Notes: generated by a model not told the origin, from the letters alone. 39,201 nucleotides of DNA from Bordetella parapertussis (GCA_945906935.1 CAMDSO010000026.1:1-39201), one strand, 5' to 3'; positions 1-8,124 are shown, numbered from the stretch's first letter. Made by a program: numbers and translations.

Positions 1-993
1 GGCGCGAGACCATCAAGGTTGTGCGGTGCGCTTGTGCTCCACGCTTTGGTGCCGCTGGCGTTGTGCATGTATGAAAGTGCACACGCACAAACTAACGCAC
101 CGGCCTATCCGCAGCGCCCGGTGCGCATCATCGTCAATGTTTCGGCCGGTGGTGGTGTCGATGCCTTGGCCCGCATCGCTGCCCAGCATTACAGCACGCT
201 GTGGGGCCAGCCCTTTGTAGTCGACAACCGCACCGGCGCCGGCGGCAGTATCGGCGTTGAACTGGTGACGAAAGCCGCGCCCGACGGTCATACGCTGCTG
301 GTCAGCAGCAGCACGGTGATTACCACTGCCGCGCTCAAACCACAGAACTACGATCCGGTGCGCGATCTCACTGCGGTGACCAAGCTCACTTCCAACCCGT
401 ATATCGTCTGCGTAGCGCCGCAGCTGCCGGTCAACAACGTTAAAGAATTGATCGCTCTTGCCAAGAGCAAACCCGGCGGCATGAGCTTTGCCTCGGCCGG
501 TATTGGCAGCATCGTGCATATGGGCGCCGAACTGTTGACGGTGATGGCAGCCACCCCCATGACGCACGTGCCCTACAAGGGTGTTTCGGATGCCTATCCG
601 GCGGTGGTGTCGGGTCAGGTGGACTGGATGATCGGCAGTCCGATCTCGGCGTTGCCGTTTATCAAATCGAACCGTATGCGCGGTATTGCTGTCACCAGCG
701 CGGTGCGCAGCAAGGCGATGCCGGAGTTGCCGACGGTGGCCGAGTCGGGTCTGCCAGGGTATGACGTGGTGGCGTGGTTTGGCATGTTCGCACCGACCGG
801 CACGCCGCCAGCCGTGATCGAACGCCTGCAGCGCGAAGCGAAGCGCGCGTTAAACACACCCGAAGTCATGCGTCGCATGGAAGTCGAAGGCACCGATATC
901 GTCGGCAACGAAGCACGGGAGTTCGGCGCCGAGGTCAAGGCTGAATACGAGAAGTGGCGCGCGCTGGTCAAAAAGACCGGGATGAAATACTGA
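1..993 (+). CDS. Bug/TctC-family solute-binding protein (5' end outside window)
   Basis: Periplasmic binding protein of the tripartite tricarboxylate transporter (Bug) family, which captures small carboxylates or related organic compounds. The frame is open to base 1, and a hydrophobic segment followed by AHAQ resembles the end of a signal peptide, so the true start probably lies upstream; a TTG at 19 is the only early start codon inside. Family marks follow: YPQRPVRIIV, GGGVDALAR, VVDNRTGAGG, APDGHTLL, then VPYKG in the second half. About 324 residues are visible, the usual mature size. It stands alone on its strand before a 335-base gap. The ligand is unknown. Family assignment is firm. Confidence 0.9.
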   Translation, partial: GARPSRLCGALVLHALVPLALCMYESAHAQTNAPAYPQRPVRIIVNVSAGGGVDALARIAAQHYSTLWGQPFVVDNRTGAGGSIGVELVTKAAPDGHTLLVSSSTVITTAALKPQNYDPVRDLTAVTKLTSNPYIVCVAPQLPVNNVKELIALAKSKPGGMSFASAGIGSIVHMGAELLTVMAATPMTHVPYKGVSDAYPAVVSGQVDWMIGSPISALPFIKSNRMRGIAVTSAVRSKAMPELPTVAESGLPGYDVVAWFGMFAPTGTPPAVIERLQREAKRALNTPEVMRRMEVEGTDIVGNEAREFGAEVKAEYEKWRALVKKTGMKY

Positions 994-1328
994 GTCGCAT
1001 TTCTACGAAGCAGCGACGCTGGCGCCGGCCTTTGTTGTCGTGGAGATGGACTGAAGCGTAAAGCTGCTTTTCAGGCCAGCCCGCATCGCATTTTTATGTG
1101 TGCACGCGATTTTAGGCAGGCTTGAGCGCCGGTTGTCGCTCCCTCTTTCCCCTAGTCATTAAGATAACAAGCCCGTTGCACCTCAGAGGGCAACACCCTC
1201 GACAAAATAAATCCGCGAGCTCATAGTCTCCTGCTGGCTCATGCGGTGAGCGACAGGCCGTGCTACAGTGATCACCTTCCACTGCAGTGATGCATACCAA
1301 ACACAAGCCCAGGGCGGACGGAGCCGGC
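994..1328. other. Intergenic gap before the WYL regulator
   Basis: No convincing coding frame or RNA gene is seen here. The first two thirds hold nothing recognisable, including no clear hairpin plus T-run after the Bug gene. The last 65 bases hold two short palindromes that may be the operator of the WYL regulator, listed separately. Confidence 0.5.
1266..1291 (+). promoter_or_regulatory. Possible operator upstream of WYL regulator
   Basis: GTGATCAC (1268-1275) and CACTGCAGTG (1280-1289) are both perfect palindromes, and CAGTGAT occurs twice as a direct repeat starting at 1266 and 1285, 19 bases apart. They lie 38-63 bases before the ATG at 1329. Position and symmetry fit an autoregulatory site; no binding motif is known to me for this regulator. 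Confidence 0.3.
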
Positions 1329-2300
1329 ATGAATAAAACAGAACGCATTTTCAAAATCGAACAGCTGATCAGCGCGCGCCGTTTGTTGTCGTTCCAGCAA
1401 CTGCTCGATGAAACGGAAGTCTCGCCAGCCACCCTCAAACGCGATCTCGAGTATCTGCGCAGCCGCATGAAAGCGCCCATCGTCTACGATCGCGATGCCA
1501 ACGGTTATTGCTTCAGCAGTGACGGGCGTGCGGTCGAGCGCGTCGAGTTCCCCGGCCTTTGGTTCAACGCTTCCGAGGCTGCCGCCCTGTTGACGATGGA
1601 ACATCTGCTCGAAGAGTTGCAGCCCGGTCTGCTCAAGCGTCACATCGAACCCTTGAAGGAGCGCCTGAAGGCGTTGCTCGAGAGCAACGATCATTCCCAC
1701 GACGAGATCCAGCGCCGTGTGCGCATCCTGCACCAGGGGCGGCGCGCACCGCTCAACAAGTTCTTTGAGAGCATCGCCAACGCGCTGCTCAACCGCCGCC
1801 AGATCGGTATCGGTTACTACGCGCGCGGCAGCAACAGCACCAGCGAGCGCGTGCTCTCGCCGCAGCGTCTGGTGTGCTATCGCGAGAGTTGGTATCTCGA
1901 TGCCTGGTGTCATCTGCGCGAAGACCTGCGTAGCTTCGCGCTTGATGGTGTACGCGAGGCGGTGATCCTCGAGTCGCCGGCGAAAGAAATCCCAGAGCGC
2001 CGCCTTGACGAAGTGCTGGCTGACGGCTACGGCATTTTTTCCGGGCGCGCCAAAGCGCGCGCCAAACTGCGCTTCACGCCGGAGCGCGCGCGCTGGGTCG
2101 CCGCCGAGCAATGGCATCCGAAGCAGCGTGCGACCGTCGCCCAGGACGGTTCGTATGTGCTGGAGTTTCCATATGCCGACGACCGCGAATTGATCGGTGA
2201 CATTCTGCGTCACGGCACGGATGTCGAGGTGCTGGCGCCGAAGGAGTTGCGCCAGCGTGTGCGCGATCAACTCACCGCCGCCGCGGCACGCTACGGTTGA
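1329..2300 (+). CDS. WYL-domain transcriptional regulator (DeoR-like HTH)
   Basis: Probable ligand-responsive transcription factor of 323 residues. Residues 1-60 form a winged helix-turn-helix of the HTH_11/DeoR type (SFQQLLDETEVSPATLKRDL then EYLRSRM). Residues about 150-215 are a WYL domain with the name-giving motif at 188-190 (RESWYLDAW), and the C-terminal 80 residues match the WCX extension. The ATG at 1329 was chosen because ACGGAG lies 7 bases before it; an in-frame ATG at 1287 lacks such a site. The gene is flanked by gaps and is not obviously co-transcribed, so its target is unclear. Paired palindromes upstream suggest autoregulation. Confidence 0.9.
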   Translation: MNKTERIFKIEQLISARRLLSFQQLLDETEVSPATLKRDLEYLRSRMKAPIVYDRDANGYCFSSDGRAVERVEFPGLWFNASEAAALLTMEHLLEELQPGLLKRHIEPLKERLKALLESNDHSHDEIQRRVRILHQGRRAPLNKFFESIANALLNRRQIGIGYYARGSNSTSERVLSPQRLVCYRESWYLDAWCHLREDLRSFALDGVREAVILESPAKEIPERRLDEVLADGYGIFSGRAKARAKLRFTPERARWVAAEQWHPKQRATVAQDGSYVLEFPYADDRELIGDILRHGTDVEVLAPKELRQRVRDQLTAAAARYG

Positions 2301-2360
2301 AACCGCGATGGTGTTAAGGTCTCACGCGGGGTTTCCCAAACCCAAACAGTTGCCACGATT

Positions 2361-2414
2361 CGACAGGTTCACCGCGAGATGGACCTAAGCTGATCGTTCG
2401 CGGTGAGCCTGTTG
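2361..2414. repeat. REP-like imperfect inverted repeat
   Basis: Arms at 2361-2377 (CGACAGGTTCACCGCGA) and 2398-2414 pair at 15 of 17 positions around a 20-base loop. The pattern resembles the intergenic TTCGACAGG-CTCA type palindromes that are dispersed in many proteobacterial genomes. It sits between the convergent WYL gene and the small exported-protein gene, where it could also end transcription, though no T-run follows. A second small hairpin, GGGTTT-CCC-AAACCC, lies at 2329-2343. Confidence 0.6.
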
Positions 2415-2437
2415 CGACCATTAGCGTTGCGCACCGA

Positions 2438-2773
2438 TTAATACTGCTGATCGATATAACCGCCGATCGCTGCACCGAGTACCGCCGCTGGTCCGTAATT
2501 CAGCAACGGCGGATTGTTGTAATACACCGGCGGTTGCACCACATAAGCCCGTTGTTGCACAACGTAAGGCCGTTCGATCACCACCACGCGACGGCCGACC
2601 TCGTGCCGGTAGCCAAAGCGCTCGCGTCCACGCATTTCATACCTGTTGTAAGCGCGATAGCGATCGTGATTTTCATAGCCCCGTCCGTGCCAGCTATCGG
2701 CGAAAACCGGCGCGGTGGCACAGAACGTGGCGCCAGTGGCGAGCATACAGATGATGTTTTTCGTGCTGTTCAT
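2438..2773 (-). CDS. Small exported Tyr/Arg-rich protein, function unknown
   Basis: A 111-residue protein with a probable signal peptide (MNSTKNIICMLATGATFCATAPVFA, cleavage after about residue 25). The middle is rich in Tyr, Arg, His and Val (RYRAYNRYEMRGRERFGYRH, then repeated YVVQ segments), and the C terminus has a Gly/Ala stretch ending GGYIDQQY that resembles a short glycine-zipper. AAGGAG lies 6 bases before the ATG, which fixes the start eight codons inside a longer frame. Similar small periplasmic or outer-membrane-associated proteins are common in Burkholderiales and unassigned. The neighbours give no functional clue. Confidence 0.8.
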   Translation of the reverse strand: MNSTKNIICMLATGATFCATAPVFADSWHGRGYENHDRYRAYNRYEMRGRERFGYRHEVGRRVVVIERPYVVQQRAYVVQPPVYYNNPPLLNYGPAAVLGAAIGGYIDQQY

Positions 2774-2837
2774 GGTGTTCTCCTTGGTGAGGTCCACGCT
2801 TTCATCAACGTCCGCCGGGAGCGCTTGTTGACTGCCG

Positions 2838-2850
2838 CAGCGTTACGCTG
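2838..2850. repeat. Short palindrome in divergent promoter region
   Basis: CAGCGT-T-ACGCTG is a perfect 6-base inverted repeat with a one-base centre, between the divergent small-protein and symporter genes. It could be a regulator site for either gene. It is short enough to be chance. Confidence 0.25.
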
Positions 2851-2937
2851 TGCAAGCAATTGTCAGTAAATGTTTCGGTTCGCGGTGTCGCAGGTTTGCA
2901 TGCAGGATGAACGGCCTGTGCTACGGCGGGGTAACAT

Positions 2938-2959
2938 ATGGCCTTCCTTGTCAGGCCAT
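2938..2959 (+). promoter_or_regulatory. Hairpin abutting the symporter start codon
   Basis: ATGGCCT (2938-2944) and AGGCCAT (2953-2959) form a perfect 7-base-pair stem with an 8-base loop, ending one base before the ATG at 2961. The only weak Shine-Dalgarno-like bases (CAGG) fall inside the right arm. The hairpin could therefore limit ribosome access, which is inference. Confidence 0.4.
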
Positions 2960-2960
2960 C

Positions 2961-4193
2961 ATGAAACTTCCCTCACTGAATACACAGATTTTCACCGGCG
3001 TCGTGCTGGGTGTTGCGATCGGCGCCGGCTTTGCCGCGCTCGGCAAGGCCTCGCCGCTGACCCAGAACGGGCTGTATGCCGCCGGTCTGGTCGGCACCCT
3101 CTTCGTTGATTTGCTGAAGATGGTGTTGATCCCGTTGGTGTTTACCTCGATTGCGGTCGGTGTCGCGAGTTTGCGTGCGCATCACCAGATGCACCGCGTA
3201 TGGGTCACCACCCTCGGCTTTTTCGTGCTGTCGATGGCGATTGCCATCGTGCTTGGTTTGTCGGCGTCTAATTTGTTCGAGCCGGGCAAGGGTATGCAAC
3301 TGTCGATGTTTGCCGATGCAACAGCGGCGTTTCAGGCCAAACAGTTGTCGATGTCAGAGTTTTTCGCGCAGTTCTTGCATGCGATTTTTGTCAACCCGGT
3401 GAGCGCGCTCGCCCAAGGCAATGTGCTGGCCGTGGTGGTGTTCGCGCTGATCCTCGGCATTGCGTTGGTGATCGGCGGCGAGCGCTTTAAAAACCTGCTG
3501 GCATTGCTGCAGGAGTTGCTCGAAATTTCGCTGATGATCGTCGGCTGGATCATGCGCCTGGCGCCGCTCGGCATCATGGCGCTGCTGATCAATCTGGCCG
3601 CCACGCAGGACATGGCGCTAATCCAAACCCTGGGATATTTCGTGCTGGTGGTGATTGGTACCACGCTCGTACACGGCGTGATTGCGCTACCGCTGATCCT
3701 CTATCTGGTGACCGGTGTGACGCCGCTGCAGTTCTGGCGCGGTGCGCGCGAAGCGCTGATCACCGCGTTTGCCACTAGTTCTAGCTCGGCCACGCTGCCG
3801 GTGACCTTGCGCTGCGTCGAGCAACATCTGCATGTGAAACGCGACATCGCCGGTTTTGTGGTGCCGCTGGGGGCCACCGTCAATATGGATGGTACGGCGC
3901 TATATGAAGCGGTCGCCGCCTTGTTCGTTGCCAATCTCGCCGGCATTGATCTGAGTTTCGGCCAGCAGCTGGTGGTGTTCTTTACCGCCATGCTGGGCGC
4001 GATTGGCGCGCCGGGGATCCCAAGTGCCGGTATGGTGACGATGATCGTCGTGTTGCAATCGGTCGGCCTGCCGGTCGAGGCGATCGCTATTCTGCTGCCG
4101 ATCGATCGGCTGCTCGACACCGTGCGTACTGCGGTGAATGTCGAAGACGACATGATCGCCAGCATGGTGGTGCAGAAGTTAACGCGAACATAG
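2961..4193 (+). CDS. Dicarboxylate/amino acid:cation symporter (DAACS/SDF family)
   Basis: Inner-membrane secondary transporter of 410 residues that takes up C4-dicarboxylates, glutamate or aspartate with Na+ or H+. The family signatures are all present: the re-entrant serine-rich loop FATSSSSATLPVT, the NMDGTALYE motif of transmembrane helix 7, the GAPGIPSAG hairpin and the C-terminal DRLLDTVRTAVNV. The usual Gly-Asp after NV reads Glu-Asp here. About eight hydrophobic segments are visible. The start at 2961 was preferred because MKLPSLNTQIFTGVVLG matches the family's N terminus; upstream codons lack homology. It is a monocistronic gene; a hairpin touches the start codon. Confidence 0.92.
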   Translation: MKLPSLNTQIFTGVVLGVAIGAGFAALGKASPLTQNGLYAAGLVGTLFVDLLKMVLIPLVFTSIAVGVASLRAHHQMHRVWVTTLGFFVLSMAIAIVLGLSASNLFEPGKGMQLSMFADATAAFQAKQLSMSEFFAQFLHAIFVNPVSALAQGNVLAVVVFALILGIALVIGGERFKNLLALLQELLEISLMIVGWIMRLAPLGIMALLINLAATQDMALIQTLGYFVLVVIGTTLVHGVIALPLILYLVTGVTPLQFWRGAREALITAFATSSSSATLPVTLRCVEQHLHVKRDIAGFVVPLGATVNMDGTALYEAVAALFVANLAGIDLSFGQQLVVFFTAMLGAIGAPGIPSAGMVTMIVVLQSVGLPVEAIAILLPIDRLLDTVRTAVNVEDDMIASMVVQKLTRT

Positions 4194-4253
4194 CGCATTT
4201 TTCGATGACGGGTGGCGCGAAACCAGGAGCGACGTCTGTTTCTGCGGGGCCTC

Positions 4254-4631
4254 TTACTCGTCGAGAACGAAATCAAAATGCTCGCCGGCAGGCGCGTAGA
4301 TTTCGAAAATTTCGAACACTGTGCTGCCAAGATTGCTCAGCGAGTGCTTCATTCCTGCGGGAATGAAAATGACATCGTCTTCGCGCACGGTGTGGGTTGT
4401 GCCCTCGACGGTCAGCGTGCCCTCGCCGCGTTTGACAATGTAGATGTTGTCGGCTTTTGTGTGATGGTGGAGTTTGCCCCTTGCACCGCCCGGTGCCAGG
4501 CGGTTCAGATGCACATCGACATTGTGTGTGCCCAGTGCGGTGTTGATCAATTTAAGTTTTTCGCCGCGGCCGCCATCCATGCTGTCCACCGGATGGCTGG
4601 CGAGCGGCATTATTTTGAATACTGGTTTCAT
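4254..4631 (-). CDS. Cupin-domain protein
   Basis: Single-domain cupin of 125 residues. Cupin motif 1 is seen around residues 50-75 (HHHTKADNIYIVKRGEG) and motif 2 around 85-110 (DVIFIPAGMKHSL), giving the His cluster and Glu/His positions that hold a metal. Cupins of this size act as small-molecule isomerases, dioxygenases or sensors, so no reaction is assigned. The ATG at 4631 lies 4 bases after the stop of the M20 gene, with CAGGA before it, which indicates co-transcription as the last gene of a leftward operon. Upstream codons in frame overlap the M20 gene and were rejected. Confidence 0.88.
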   Translation of the reverse strand: MKPVFKIMPLASHPVDSMDGGRGEKLKLINTALGTHNVDVHLNRLAPGGARGKLHHHTKADNIYIVKRGEGTLTVEGTTHTVREDDVIFIPAGMKHSLSNLGSTVFEIFEIYAPAGEHFDFVLDE

Positions 4632-4635
4632 GGGG

Positions 4636-5862
4636 TTATTCCTGTGTGAGATGGCGCAGGGCCATGTAAGCGTAGACGCGCGCTGCGTCGAAGGTGCGCT
4701 CGATCGATGCGATATCGTTGTCAGTGTGTGCGTAACGTTCTTCACCCGGTCCGTAATTGGCGGTGGGAATGCCAATGTGGTTCAAATAGCCTTGGTCGAA
4801 TGCCGCCGAGGCGAAATAGGTTTCTGCTTCATGGCCGAGCATTTCGCGGCTCGCTTCCTGCAGCGCGCGTACGACGGGTGATCCGGTGGTTACCAGCGAT
4901 GGATACATGAAGGGGCCGAGTTGGGTTTCAACAGTGAACGGGCGGCCGCTTGCAGGGTCTTTATAATTCTGCATGGGTTCGAGCGTGTGCTGGATGTCGG
5001 CGAAGGCGAGGTCCGGGTCTTCTCCCGGCAGCAGTCGGCGGTCTAGGGTGAGTTCGCAGCGTTCCTGTACCGTGTGCGTTGATTCAGGGTAGCTTTTGAT
5101 GCGGTTCACGGTCAGCGATTGTGCACCGAGTTCGGCGTGGGTTTGGTCGAGTTTGAGTTGGGTTGTCAGCAGGCGGATCACCTCCATGGCGCCGGTAATT
5201 GCATTGGCGCCGTTTTGTGGCCGGCTCGAGTGGCAGGGGGCGCCCTTGACGGTGACGAAGGCATCGATACGGCCACGATTGCCCAGCGTAATCTTAAGAC
5301 TGTTGCCGTAGAGCACCGCCATGTCAGCTTTGATTTGTGCAAATTCGATGGCGCTACGCATTGCGTCATGCTTGCCGGTTTCCCCGGAGAGTGCGCAGAT
5401 AAAGCTTAAACGGCCGCGCAGCCCGGGTTGGGCGGCGATCACTGTTTCCATCGCGTGCAACATGGCGGCAATATTTGATTTCTGCTCGCTCGCACCTTTG
5501 CCAAGCACACATTCGCCTGGCAATTCGAAGTGCGCACCGTCGACCACCTCGCCGGCGTAGGGGTTTTGCATTGTCGCCGCTGGTTGATTCATGGCGTGAC
5601 CGACAAACAGCAGAGACCGGCCGTTCGCCCCGGTGCCGTGGTGTGCCACCAGATTGCCCATCGCGTCGTAACGGATATCGCTGAACCCCATCGTGCGCAG
5701 TCGTGGCTCGATGGCATTGCGGATGAATTCCTTCAGCAGCGGTTCTTCCTCGAGCAATGCGGTCTGCGGGCTGGGTATCCGGATCAGTTCGATAAACAAC
5801 GTCTTGACACGCTCGCGCGACAATCCTTGCGCGAGCACGGATTTGATTTCCACGGGGTTCAT
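4636..5862 (-). CDS. M20-family hydrolase with altered metal-site residues
   Basis: A 408-residue member of the M20/ArgE-DapE fold, whose members hydrolyse N-acyl amino acids, N-carbamoyl amino acids or small peptides with two zinc ions. Two motifs depart from the standard. The first HxD reads H89-A-M91, and the bridging Asp of the GxxD motif reads Glu126 (GKGASEQK). The DEE catalytic motif reads SGE with Glu161 kept, and the late His379 (ERYAHT) is present. It may therefore bind metal differently or act on an unusual substrate. The start is ATG 5862, 16 bases after the dehydrogenase gene; a longer frame overlaps that gene and was dropped. Confidence 0.85.
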   Translation of the reverse strand: MNPVEIKSVLAQGLSRERVKTLFIELIRIPSPQTALLEEEPLLKEFIRNAIEPRLRTMGFSDIRYDAMGNLVAHHGTGANGRSLLFVGHAMNQPAATMQNPYAGEVVDGAHFELPGECVLGKGASEQKSNIAAMLHAMETVIAAQPGLRGRLSFICALSGETGKHDAMRSAIEFAQIKADMAVLYGNSLKITLGNRGRIDAFVTVKGAPCHSSRPQNGANAITGAMEVIRLLTTQLKLDQTHAELGAQSLTVNRIKSYPESTHTVQERCELTLDRRLLPGEDPDLAFADIQHTLEPMQNYKDPASGRPFTVETQLGPFMYPSLVTTGSPVVRALQEASREMLGHEAETYFASAAFDQGYLNHIGIPTANYGPGEERYAHTDNDIASIERTFDAARVYAYMALRHLTQE

Positions 5863-5878
5863 GTGTGCGGTATCCGTT

Positions 5879-6892
5879 TCAGGGCGCCGGCAGATGCGCC
5901 GCCGGCAGCCACATGCCGCGTCCTGTTTCGAGCGCGCGCGTGTAGAGAAAGTGGGCGAGCGCAATATCCTGGGAAACCAGCCCTGTGGTGTGAATGAGGA
6001 TCCGTTCGTCGTCTCGTTCACGCCCCCGTTTGTGGCCCGCCACCAGGTCCTGGATTTCGCAATGCAGTTGCTCTCGTGAAAACAAGCCGCTGTCGACTGT
6101 GCGCCGGAACTCTTTTTGTAGCATGTTGAATTCCCAGCTATCGACAACAACCTTGTCCATTTTCGACCAGCCCGCGGGGTCGAGTTCGCGCCGTGCAAGC
6201 GAGATGAAGGTGGCGCCTGGTTTGACCCACGGTTCGCGGCTGACGATTTCACCGGAAGTGGTGCCGCCGACGATGATATCCGCACCGCGCACCACCTCTT
6301 CGATACTTTCCTTGATGACTATATTGACACCGAGTTCTTGCGACCATTTTGTTGCAAAGGCGACGCGCGTTTCAGCGCGTCGCGAGGTGCAGCGGATTTC
6401 ATCAAAATGGTACATGCGGGTGAGGCAGCGCAGTGCCGCCGTTCCCATTGATCCGATGCCGACCAGGCCGAGGATCTTGGGCGCCTTCGGCCCCAGCCAT
6501 TTGCAGGCGATTACCGCCGAGGCGGCACTGCGCAGCACGTAACTCCAGTGCTCATCAACAATGGCCAGGGGTTCTCCGCTGTGCGGATCTGAGAGCATGA
6601 TGTAGCGTGCGCAGCTCAGCATGCCGACGGTGTTGGTCGCGCCGTCGTCGAAATAGTTGTAGAGGCGTATGCCGGTGGCGGGGATGGCTTTAAGAAAAGC
6701 GCCCTTGACGTGCCAGTGGTTGTTGAATTCTCCGGCGACATCGAGTTTGAAGCTCGGTGGTGTAGCCAGTACGACGCTGTCTTCGGCGTGCATCCTGTAG
6801 ACATCTTCGCAGACGCGAAAGGCGTCATCGACGGTCAGCAGGTCGAGGGTTTGATGATATGGAACAAACAGCACGCCTTTGCCTGAACTCAA
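5879..6892 (-). CDS. Ornithine cyclodeaminase/mu-crystallin family dehydrogenase
   Basis: A 337-residue NAD(P)-binding protein of the ornithine cyclodeaminase/mu-crystallin family, which includes cyclodeaminases, alanine dehydrogenases and ketimine reductases. Seen are the family Arg segment (VLRSAASAVIA), the Rossmann loop VGIGSMGTAA, TTSGEIV and the RRELDPAGW segment carrying the family Asp. The start is taken as TTG 6892 because AGGAG precedes it by 7 bases; an ATG at 6955 is in frame but has no ribosome site and would place the start inside a palindrome. It heads a leftward operon with an M20 hydrolase and a cupin, suggesting catabolism of an amino-acid-like compound. Confidence 0.85.
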   Translation of the reverse strand: MSSGKGVLFVPYHQTLDLLTVDDAFRVCEDVYRMHAEDSVVLATPPSFKLDVAGEFNNHWHVKGAFLKAIPATGIRLYNYFDDGATNTVGMLSCARYIMLSDPHSGEPLAIVDEHWSYVLRSAASAVIACKWLGPKAPKILGLVGIGSMGTAALRCLTRMYHFDEIRCTSRRAETRVAFATKWSQELGVNIVIKESIEEVVRGADIIVGGTTSGEIVSREPWVKPGATFISLARRELDPAGWSKMDKVVVDSWEFNMLQKEFRRTVDSGLFSREQLHCEIQDLVAGHKRGRERDDERILIHTTGLVSQDIALAHFLYTRALETGRGMWLPAAHLPAP

Positions 6893-6947
6893 AATAGATC
6901 TCCTGAATGCGGCGCCAAAATATTTTCCGCAAATGTGGGGGGGCGAG

Positions 6948-6992
6948 TAAACCATGTGTGCAATTGATTATGCGCATGGTTTATCGTACGAT
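6948..6992. promoter_or_regulatory. Palindromes in divergent promoter region
   Basis: TAAACCATG (6948-6956) and CATGGTTTA (6975-6983) form 9-base perfect arms around an 18-base centre. ATCGTACGAT (6983-6992) is a separate perfect 10-base palindrome touching the right arm. Both lie between the divergent ornithine-cyclodeaminase-like gene and the Bug gene at 7095. The size and spacing resemble operators of dimeric regulators. No regulator gene adjoins, so the binding protein is unknown. Confidence 0.45.
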
Positions 6993-7094
6993 TTTTAAGT
7001 ATATTAGAAATTATGGCGGTTTGAGCATGCCGTCAGCCCGTGTTTGATAGTTTTTATGACAAATGGCGCGATTGACGACAAGGAGATTATCAGC

Positions 7095-8108
7095 ATGAAT
7101 TCTGCAATAGTGGGTCGGTGGCTGATTGGTTGTGGGGTTGGTATGAGGGGCTTGATTGCGCCGCTGGTCGGTGCATTCTTTGTATTGAGTGGCTACGGAC
7201 CAGCAGCGGCGCAAAATTTTCCGTCGAAACCCGTGCGTATGATTGTGCCGCTCGCGCCCGGCGGTTCAACCGACCTGTTGGCGCGTTTGATCGGTGCCAA
7301 GCTGACCGAGTTATGGTCGCAAAATGTGTTGGTTGAAAATAAACCCGGTGGCGGCACCACGATCGGTGTTGAGACCGTTGCCAAGGCGCCGCCTGACGGC
7401 TACACCATATTGATGGTGACCTCCGCCTATTCGGTGAACTTCAGCTTGATGGCGAAAGTGCCATACAAACCATCTGATTTTGCGGCATTGTCAAACGTTG
7501 CGCAGACGCCCAATGTTCTGGCGGTACATCCGAGTTTGCCGGTGAAAACGCTGAAAGAATTGATTGCGTTGCTGAAGGCTCGGCCAGGACAGTTGACGTT
7601 TAGTTCCGGTGGTGTCGGTGGCTCGACCCATCTGGCCGGTGAGTTGTTTAAATTGCTGTCGCAGGTCGACATCGTGCATGTCCCTTACAAAGGGGGCGGC
7701 CCTGCCGTTACCGATCTGGTGGCGGGCCAGGTCTCGATGACCTTCGGCAATCTGACGACCGTGCTGCCGTTCGCGCGCTCGGGGCGTTTGCGTGCGCTGG
7801 CGGTGACTTCTGCCAAACGTTCTCCGGTTTTGCCGGACATGCCGACCATGGCTGAAGCCGGTGTGCCGGGTTTTGAAGCATCAACCTGGAATGGGCTCCT
7901 TGCGCCGGCTGCAACCCCGCTTGAAATTGTGACCAGGTTGAACGCTGATATCGTCAGGGTGCTCGGCATGCCGGATGTGCGCGAGCGGCTTGCCGCCAAT
8001 GCGCTCGAGCCGATCGGCGACAGCCCGGCCGCGTTTCAGACGTTTATCGCCGCGGAAATTGCGCGTTGGGGCAAAGTGGTGAAAACCGCCAATCTGCAAG
8101 CGGAATAA
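7095..8108 (+). CDS. Bug/TctC-family solute-binding protein
   Basis: Periplasmic binding protein of 337 residues. A long N-terminal hydrophobic stretch ends GPAAAQ, giving signal cleavage near residue 40. Family motifs are complete: FPSKPVRMIVPLAPGGSTD, LVENKPGGGTTIG, PPDGYTIL, VPYKGGGPAVTDLVAGQV. AAGGAGATTATCAGC before ATG 7095 supplies a strong ribosome site, so the 17 extra upstream codons were rejected. It is transcribed divergently from the cyclodeaminase-M20-cupin operon and shares its palindromic control region, so it may deliver that operon's substrate. Confidence 0.93.
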   Translation: MNSAIVGRWLIGCGVGMRGLIAPLVGAFFVLSGYGPAAAQNFPSKPVRMIVPLAPGGSTDLLARLIGAKLTELWSQNVLVENKPGGGTTIGVETVAKAPPDGYTILMVTSAYSVNFSLMAKVPYKPSDFAALSNVAQTPNVLAVHPSLPVKTLKELIALLKARPGQLTFSSGGVGGSTHLAGELFKLLSQVDIVHVPYKGGGPAVTDLVAGQVSMTFGNLTTVLPFARSGRLRALAVTSAKRSPVLPDMPTMAEAGVPGFEASTWNGLLAPAATPLEIVTRLNADIVRVLGMPDVRERLAANALEPIGDSPAAFQTFIAAEIARWGKVVKTANLQAE

Positions 8109-8124
8109 TTCAAAGGGCCTGATA

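Noticed and set aside
1272-2270. 332-residue open frame antisense to the WYL regulator
   Set aside because: It mirrors a gene with clear domains, has no recognisable motif, and is a typical antisense open frame of GC-rich DNA.
2329-2343. Rho-independent terminator after the WYL gene
   Set aside because: The GGGTTT-CCC-AAACCC hairpin has a weak stem and no following T-run.
5863-6285. N-terminal extension of the M20 gene
   Set aside because: It lies inside the dehydrogenase gene, is unlike any M20 protein, and the ATG at 5862 begins the homology.
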